A stretch of 20,145 nt of DNA from Synura sp. LO234KE (taxonomy: Eukaryota > Sar > Synurophyceae > Synurales > Mallomonadaceae), in the NCBI GenBank assembly GCA_015143735.1, contig VKHC01000023.1:1-20145 (forward strand), written 5' to 3'. Under the pieces are notes generated by a model that saw only the letters and a list, made by a program, of their open reading frames with translations, had not been told where the DNA came from and did no database searches. Positions 10,717-19,700 of this stretch are shown here, piece by piece. The position numbers and the translations under genes are program-made. Each line of letters starts with the position of its first letter. Positions within the stretch are counted from its first letter, which is position 1.

Positions 10717-13700
10717 CTGCACAAGCACATGATGTAAGCGACAGTCATTCATAGTGGGTTATTTTCACGCACCTCATCGAGACTCTCCACGTCGTAGCCG
10801 ATCGTTATCAGCCAGGTAGCCATATTGAGGTCCTTCGTGCTCTGAACCACATAATGGAGAAGACCTGCAGGCTTAGTGGCACCCATATCCAGAATCTGCT
10901 TGGCAGCATCTCGGTGGCCTTGTTTCACAGCGATGGCAAATGCAGTGTCTCCGGCCTTAATTTAAATAATTAATGATGACATAAGTAAATCAGAAGGCAC
11001 TTTTTCCTAATACCTTATCTAGTTCATTAACATCAAATCCGTGGTCGACCAACCACTTCAACCGTTCCATATTCGGATCCCCATCGACGGATTCCGTCAA
11101 TAGTCCGGCTACTTTCGAGGCTCCATGTTGAAGAAGGAAAGCCGCAACCATGTAGAAATCGCTTCGAAGTGCAGCAACGAATCTAGATTCACCTTTCGAA
11201 TTTACTTCGTCAATGTCCATTGATGTCAATGGCATGTCTGTGGCGCCCTTCTCGAGGAGAATATCCATGAGTTCGAACTCCCATTTCGTCAACGCCAAGG
11301 ACAAAGGAGTCTTCCCACTCTACAATCAGAATATGGTGTTAAAACAACAACTCCTTGAGTCCATGAATATACCTTGTCAGTTTCGTCCAGATGCTTGTAT
11401 TTCCGAGAAATGAGCTCTTTTGCAACAGAGTTGTCCTGGTACACTGAGATCGCGTCATGTAGTAAGCCGACAGAGGCCTCCTCAATGTCACCGCTTAAGA
11501 ACACGTCAATAACAGCCTGGTTATCACTGGCCACAGCGTAACGGAATGGCGTGCAGCCGTCCTGCCACAAATTCAGTGGCAGACATCGTTGCGGCAATAG
11601 ATATCCGTTTTTCTAAGACTCTGTAGGATTGCGGAAAGGACTCACCTTATCTTCCTCATCCATACGGTATCCAATAGATAACAACCACGCGGCCATGTCA
11701 CCGTCCTGAGAGGTTTTCGCTACAGGATGGAGGATGCCAGGGGGCTTAGTGGCACCCAAGCCAAGAATCTGCTTGGCAGCATCTCGGTGGCCTTGTTTTA
11801 CGGCAATTGCGAATGCAGTGTCCCCGGTCTAAATAATATTCAAAGCGAAGAATACGAGTGAATTAGAGGGTACTTCGTCCTGTTACCTTATTCAGTTCAT
11901 TAATATCGAATCCATGGTTCACCAGCCACTCCAACCGCTCCATATTTGGATCGCCGTCGACACATTCGACGACCAACCCTGCCGGTTTATAGGCACCACA
12001 TTGAAGAAGGAAGGCCGCCACCCTATAGAAATCCCTTCGAAGAGCAGTTACGAATCTAGATTCGCCTTTGGCATTCACTTCGTTAATATCAATCGAAGTC
12101 AACGGCATATTATCGGCGCCCTTCTCGAGGAGTATATCCGTCAGCTCGAAGTCCCATTTACTCAAAGCCAATGACAAGGGGGTCTCTCCAGTCTAAGACA
12201 AGAAAAATATACTATTGCTTACAGTTAAAATTGATTTATTCCATTGATAGACCTTGTCATCCTCGTCCAAGTGTTTGTATTTCCGAGAAATAAGCTCTTT
12301 TGCAATTGAGTTATCCTTGTACACTGAGATCGCATCATGTAGTAAGCCGACAGAGGCGTCTTCGATATCTCCGTTTAAAAACACGGTCGTCACAGCCTTG
12401 TTATCACTGGCCAGTGCGTAACGGAAAGGAGTGAAGCCGTCCTACACAGTAATAGAAACAGACGCAATGGTCGTAGTAGATATTCGACTCGGCAAGTCTT
12501 TCGACGGAAATTACCTCGTCTTCCTCATCCACACGATAGCCAATCGACAACAACCACGTGACCATGTCACGGTCCTGAGAAGTCCTCGCTACATGATGGA
12601 GAATTCCGGGGGGCCTTCCTCCTCCCAACGCAAATACGCTTTTCGCATCAACAGCGCTTCCTTGCTTCACAGCGGCCGTGAATTGTACGTTGCCTAGATA
12701 AGCCGCGATGTCTACTTTCCCAAGATTAACCGCGACCTCAAAGGCGCTCTCTCCCTTCTATAATCCATAAATCCAAAAATATTTTTTTTAAATGAAGCAA
12801 ATCTTACCTTGTTAATAGACTCAAACGAGAAGAATTTTTCCACCAGTAAGCGGACGATAGGCAAATTACCCATTTTGATTGCGTTCTCCAAGGTTATGTG
12901 GTTCTTGTAATAATGATAATCTTATTAAACAAGCCATGCGTATAAAAATGCAGCCAAAATTGGATTACCAGTTCTTTCTGCAGGTATCAATAAGAATAGT
13001 AAGGGTAGGTGGGATGGTTCCAGTTGATTTCTCATGACGAAATGTTAACTTACCGGATGAACTAGAGTAATCTTACACGGTTTACAATCTTCCGCATCAG
13101 ATTGACAACATGACCACATAATCTCCTTAAAAACAATATTTCATCGTAGTTAAACAATATTTAGCCGCAGGCAGATGCATTCGAATGTCCCTTACTCCCT
13201 AGATAAGTTATTGTAACAAAGACTACATAAAATTTCCTCTTGACTTACAGGATGAGCTGGCGGCACACATCCCTCTGAACCAATATTTTTTTTGCAGCAA
13301 GTGTACTATATTTGAATATTTAAAGCAACGAAGTCCTTTGGGCACCACACTCACCAATTTCTTTTGCTAATACAAAAAAACGACACTGATAAGGAAGCAT
13401 GGGAAAAATTGCAAGAAGTGCTAAAATACTTACGTCCTGTATATGTACCAGCCGTAAAATATATGAATCATAAGATGTTTGATAAATCTACTTACCTCCT
13501 GAGATTACGCGAATTTGAGGAGTGCACAAATCATACTACACTGATTGTACTCACTTTCTGTGCGCCGATTATTGAGAAAAAAGTAAGAATTACAGCGTAA
13601 CAAAAGGATCCAAGGCGTGATATGTGTGCATTTTTACTTACCCACTGTTAGATATGTCGAAAGCGACCTCACCCAGACTGTAGCTGTATGTATCATCGCA

Positions 13701-16700
13701 TTTACTTACAATCTTTATTAACATTCACGAAAAAATATGACGGCATGAAGGTAATATGGACTGAAAAGTCTTACATACTGTCCATGTTACATGGAATGGG
13801 CTTAGTAAATCTGTACTGTATTAGGCGATATTGGTACTTACACCCTAAAAGAGACTTCGAATTAGAAAACATCAGTGTGAATCAATAGTAGGTCATACGT
13901 ACACACTATATACAGTACGCAGGGGAAACGATAGTTTAGTCGAATCAGAGGCACACACGAAGTGTTCAATCTTACTTCCTGTTGCATGAATATAAAATAG
14001 GTTAGTCAACGTAAAAGAGACACTCTTATTCCTACATGCTGTTAAGTACACATAAATGGAAGCATGTACTGGTTTAGTCCAGCGATGCAGCAAATTTGCA
14101 CCAGTTATCCTTACATACTATGTGCATCATAAATACAAGCATGACGGAGACCGATAGGATTTAAAGTCACACGTAATTATACTTACACACTGTATGTGTA
14201 TGTTGTGGACTAGTCTAGGTCATGAGGTTAGGTAGTTCTGAAGTATAGCTTACACACTGTGTGTTTATTTAAATATTGCATTAAAATAGTAAGATGCTGA
14301 AGTTATTGTTCGGCGGTTGTAATCATTCTTACAGGCTGCGCGTATTAGGAGCACCGTGAATATCGTACGCTTAAACAATCGAAAATAGGACTTACACGCT
14401 ATCCGTACAATGAACAATAAAAGTCCTAATTAGATTAGTAGAGGGCTTGGGTATTTTACATTCTTCTTACAGTCTATAAGAAAATATGTCAAACGCAAGA
14501 CAACTTAGGAGGCTAGAGTGCCTGTGACCATAAATTATTGCACTTACGCTCTGTCAACGTCATGCATTCATTGCAAGAAGTGCAAATAGCTTAGTCCAAA
14601 CAAAGCAGTTCCACAACACTTCTACTTACACGCTGTACGAGCATATGCACGGCAATTCAAGATAACTTAGCCCAGAGTCCCGGAAAAGGAGAGAGATAAA
14701 TGATAGTGCTTACCTCCTGCCATTATAGCGAGTAAGATTGATACGATTCTCAGTAGAGGCCATGAGTTCTAGAAGCCATCTCATACCCGCTATGCAAATA
14801 GTAAATAAATAAATGAGTTCTATAGCGGGGACCAAAATGTTTCAAGTTTACTTTCTATAAGCATGCGATGAGAAGCATGAGAATTCTATATGTAGTACAT
14901 TCTTATTTGCGCCTACCTCCTGTTTAGGTGCAACACAAGGTAGTTAGTGAGGCACACAGCATACTTAAAATAATTATATTCACATCCTATAAGTATGGTG
15001 AATAAAAGTGCACGATAGCTTAGTCCAGAGTGACTTTGACACTTACTTCCTACACGCATACGATAGATTAGTGCATGCAGTTAATAAAAAGCACCGAAAC
15101 GGACTGCACTTACCAGCTATAAAACAGAAAATAAACAGAAGCACAAAATAGGTGACTATGGGCGTTAGAGTCAACTGTAATAGCGCTCCTTACTTGCTAC
15201 AAGCATAGAAAATAGTTGCATAATGTGACTCCGTGAAGACCATAAAATTTAGGGTGAGTGGAATTTATACTTACTCTCTACATAAAACAGGAAAGGAGAA
15301 TCGTGATTCGTGACTTAAAGCGTTTATGCTTATGATTACCTCCTGATCAGGAACGAGATATGTTAGCTTAGCGTTACCCATACAGATTGAATGTAATAGT
15401 AATAATTACACTAACCATCTACAAGGATTACGAAAAGAAGGTCCAGACAGTTTAGTGGTTAACATTCAAGATTCAAATATTATACGTACATCCTGAATAG
15501 TTGGTAAATTCAAGCCCAAGATAGTATCATGGAGGTCACAAAGTTTCTTGTAATAATTACACTTACTCCCTACAACCATTACAATGAGGATATGTTAGTT
15601 CAGTGGTCATCCAGTTTATATAATTTATAGTAATCATTACACTTACATACTACAACCATTACAAGTATATGCGTTAGCTCAGTGGTTACAAAGTTTGAAG
15701 TAATTACTACACTCACTTTCTATAACCATTACAGGTAGGATAAGTTAGCGCAGTGGTCACACAGTTTGTAGTAATAATTGCTCATACCTCCTATTACCAT
15801 TACGAGTAGAATAAGTTCGTTCAGTGGTCAAACAGTTTGTAGTTATTACTACTCTTACCTCCTATAACCATTACGAGTAGGACAAGTTACCTAAGTGGTC
15901 ATACAGTTTGTATTGAAAATTACACTTACCCACTATAACCGTTACGAGTAGAATAAGTAAGCTCAGTGGTCAAGATACATTCAAGTATCAAATATTATAC
16001 GTACACGCTGAACAGTTCATAAATACGAGCCCAAGATATTACAGTGAAGGCCACATAGTTTGTAGTAATAATTATACTTACTGGCTATAACCATTGTAAG
16101 CAAGACATGTAAGTTCAGTGGTGAACAGGAAATAGTAATAATTACGCTTACCCACTATAACCATTATAAGTAGGATATAAATTAGCTCAGTGGTCAACAA
16201 TATAGAGTAATAGTTACACTTACATCCTATAAACATTACGAGTAGAGTAGATTAGCACAGCGGTCAACATGCATTAAAGTATCAAATATTATACGTACAC
16301 GCTGAATAGTTCATAAATACGAGCCCAAGATATTACAGTGAAGGCCACATAGTTTGCAGTTATTTTAAAACTTACTAGCTATAACAATTGTAAGCAAGAC
16401 ATGTAAGTTCAGTGGTAAACAGTATATAGTAATAGTTACACTTACCCACTATTACCATTACGAGTAGGATATAAGTTAGCTCAGTGATCAACAATATATA
16501 TAGTAACAGTTACACTTACATCCTATAAACATTACGAGTACAGTAGATTAGCACAGCGGTCAACATGCATTAAAGTATCAAATATTATACGTACACGCTG
16601 AATAGTTGGTTAGGACGAGCCAAGATTGTTGAGGCCACAAAGTTTGTTGTCATAGTTATAATACTTACACCCTAGAACCAATCCCAGTAGGATATGTTAG

Positions 16701-19700
16701 CTCAGTGGACACTTCAAATGGAATAATTCCACTTACAAACTATCAAGAGTAGGATAAGTTAGCTCAGTGGTCACAGAGTTTGTAGTAATATTTATACTTA
16801 CATCCTTAAGCCATCACGAATAGGATAAGTTAGCTCAGTGGACAACATGCGTTCAAGTTCAAAAATAATATACGTACAAGCTGAACAGTTGGTAAATACG
16901 AGCCCAAGATAGTACTGTTCCCAGAGTTTGCAGTAATAATTACACTTACAGTCTATAACCATTACAAGTATAATAAGTTAGCCCAGTGGACACCATGCAC
17001 TCAACAGTCTTACACTTACCCACTGTAAGGATTACGAAAAGAAGGTCAAGACAAGTAAGTGTTTAACAATCATTTTCAAAGTATATACATACGCGCTGAA
17101 TAGTTTCATAATACGAGAAAAATATAATACACTGGAGGCCGCACAATTTGTAGCACTTACTTGCTATAACCATTACGAGTAGAATATGTTAGCTCACTCG
17201 CCAACATGCTTTCAAGTTTCAAATATTATACGTACAATCTGGATGGCAGATAAAGAGGAGCCCAAGATAGAACAGTGGAGGCCACACAGTTTATAGTAAT
17301 AATTACACTTACACTCTAGAACCATTCCGAGTATGATAAGTTAGCACAGAGGACACCATACATTCAATAGCAAAAGTTGCACTTACCCACTGTAAAATTA
17401 CGAAAAGAAGGCCAAGTCAGGTTAGTGGTAGACATGCAAGTTTAAAATATTGTACGTACGTCCTAAGTAGGATATTACAGTGGAAGTCAGAGCTTAAAGG
17501 ATATTTACACTCACTTCCTACAACCATTACGAGTAAGGTAGCTTAATGGTCAACATAAATTAAGGTTTCAATAATATACGTACAAGCTGAATAGTTGGTA
17601 AATATAAGCCCATGATAGTACAGTGGAGGCCACACAGTTTATAGTAATAATTACACTTACACTCTAGAACCATTGCGAGTAGGATAATTTAGCTCAGTGG
17701 ACACCATGCATACAATAGTAATAGTTAAACTTACCCACTACAAGAATTACAAAAAGAAGTACAAAAAGTTCGCTTCAGACATTATACGTACATACTGAAT
17801 AGATGGAAAAAGTGAGTACCAGATGGTACAATGGTATCCACACAGTTTGTAGCAATTATTACACTTACTCGCTATAACCATTACGAGTAGGATATGTTAG
17901 CTCAGCGGAGGTCACATTAATTAGACTTACCTTCTATCACCATTACGAGTAGGATACGTAAGCTCAGTGGTCACTATACATTACAGTTTCAAAAAATATA
18001 CGTACAATCTGAACAGTTAGTAAATATGAGCCTGAGAATGATGAGGCCACAGAGTTTACAGAAATAATTACACTTACCCACTAAAACCATTTGGGTAGGA
18101 TATGTTAGCTCAGTGGTAATACAGTTTTTAGCAATTATTACGCTTACCCACTAAATCATTACGAGTAGGATATGTTAGCGCCGTGGTCATACAGGTTTTA
18201 GCAATTATTACAACACTTACATTCTATAATCATCACGAGTAGGATTAATAAGATCAGTGGTCACCATGCATTCCAGTTTCGGAACTTTTACGTACGCGCT
18301 TAGTAGTTGGAAAGGTGGAGTCCAAGATAGTATAATGGAGGTCGCACAGCTTGTAGTAATTGTCACACTTACACTCTAGAACCATTACGAGTAGGGTATG
18401 TTAGCTCAGTGGAGGTCACACTAATTACTCTTACTTGCTATAACCAATATAAGTAAGATATATAAGTCCAGTGGTCAATAGTATATTGTAATAATTACAC
18501 TTACATACTAGAACCATTACGAGTGGGATATGTAAGTTCAGTTGTCATACAGTATTTAGCAATTATAACACATACCTCCTTTAATCATTACCAGTAAAAC
18601 AAGTTAGCTCAGTGGTCATACAGTTTTTAGCAATTATAACACATACCCACTATAACCATTAAGAGCAGAATATGTTAGCTCCGTGGTCATACAGTTTTTA
18701 GCAATTATTACATTCTATAATCATCACGAGTAGGATATGTTAGCTCAGTGGTAATACAGTTTTTAGCAATTATTACGCTTACCCACTAAATCATTACGAG
18801 TAGGATATGTTAGCGCCGTGGTCATACAGGTTTTAGCAATTATTACAACACTTACATTCTATAATCATTACCAGTAAAACAAGTTAGCTCAGTGGTCACA
18901 CAGTTTTTAGCAATTATTACGCTTACTTGCTGTAACCATAACGAGTAGAATAAGTTAGCTCAGTGATCATCATGCATTCAAGATTCAAAAATTATACATA
19001 CTTCCTGAATAGTTCATAAATACGAGCCCAAGATATTGCAGTGGAGGTCGCACAGTTTGTAGTAATAATTATACTTACTGGCTATAACCATTGTAAGTAA
19101 GATATGTTAGTTCAGTGGTCAACAGGATATAGTAATAGTTACACTTACCCACTATAACCATTACAAGTAGTACAGTTTGTAATCCTTGCCAGTGATCGCA
19201 CAGTTTTCAGTAATAATTACTCTTACACCCTATAATCATTACGAGCAGGATAAGTTAGCTCAACAGTCACCATGCGTTAAAGTTTCATAAATTATACTCA
19301 CAAGCTGAATAGTTGGTAAATATAAGCTCAAGATAGGACAGTGGAATCCACACAGCTTGTAGTAATAATTACACTTACATACTATAACCAGTACGAGTAG
19401 GATAAGTTAGCTCAGTGGACACCATACACTCAACAGTAATAATAGTAACACTTACCAACTACAAGAATTACAAAAAAAGAAGGCCCAGACAGGTTCGTGG
19501 TTAACAATCAAATTTCAAATATTATACGCACCTCCTTATCCTGAATAGTTCGCAAATATAAGCCCAAGATAGTACAGTGGAGGCCACACAGCTTGTAGTA
19601 ATTATTACACTTACTTCCTATAACCATTACGAGTAGAATAAGTTAGCTCAGCGGTCACCATAAAGTTTCAAATATTGTACGTACATTCTGAATAGTTGGT

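Noticed and set aside
10717-10752. ATG at 10752 as start of a separate kinase-TIR gene
   Set aside because: The codons before 10717 do not extend the ankyrin pattern, a good TTGTGCAG acceptor lies at 10717, and the upstream exon fits in phase 0. A short isoform starting here cannot be excluded.
13673-13677. A possible 5-nt exon (TCTGG between CAG and GTGAGG) between units 13642 and 13710
   Set aside because: It would break the frame and leave two introns of about 30 nt, far below the rest of the array. A chance AG/GT pair.
13364-13888. Open frames of 66-78 codons on the + strand
   Set aside because: They overlap the splice cassettes of the minus strand, have no domain signal, and are explained by chance in AT-rich DNA.
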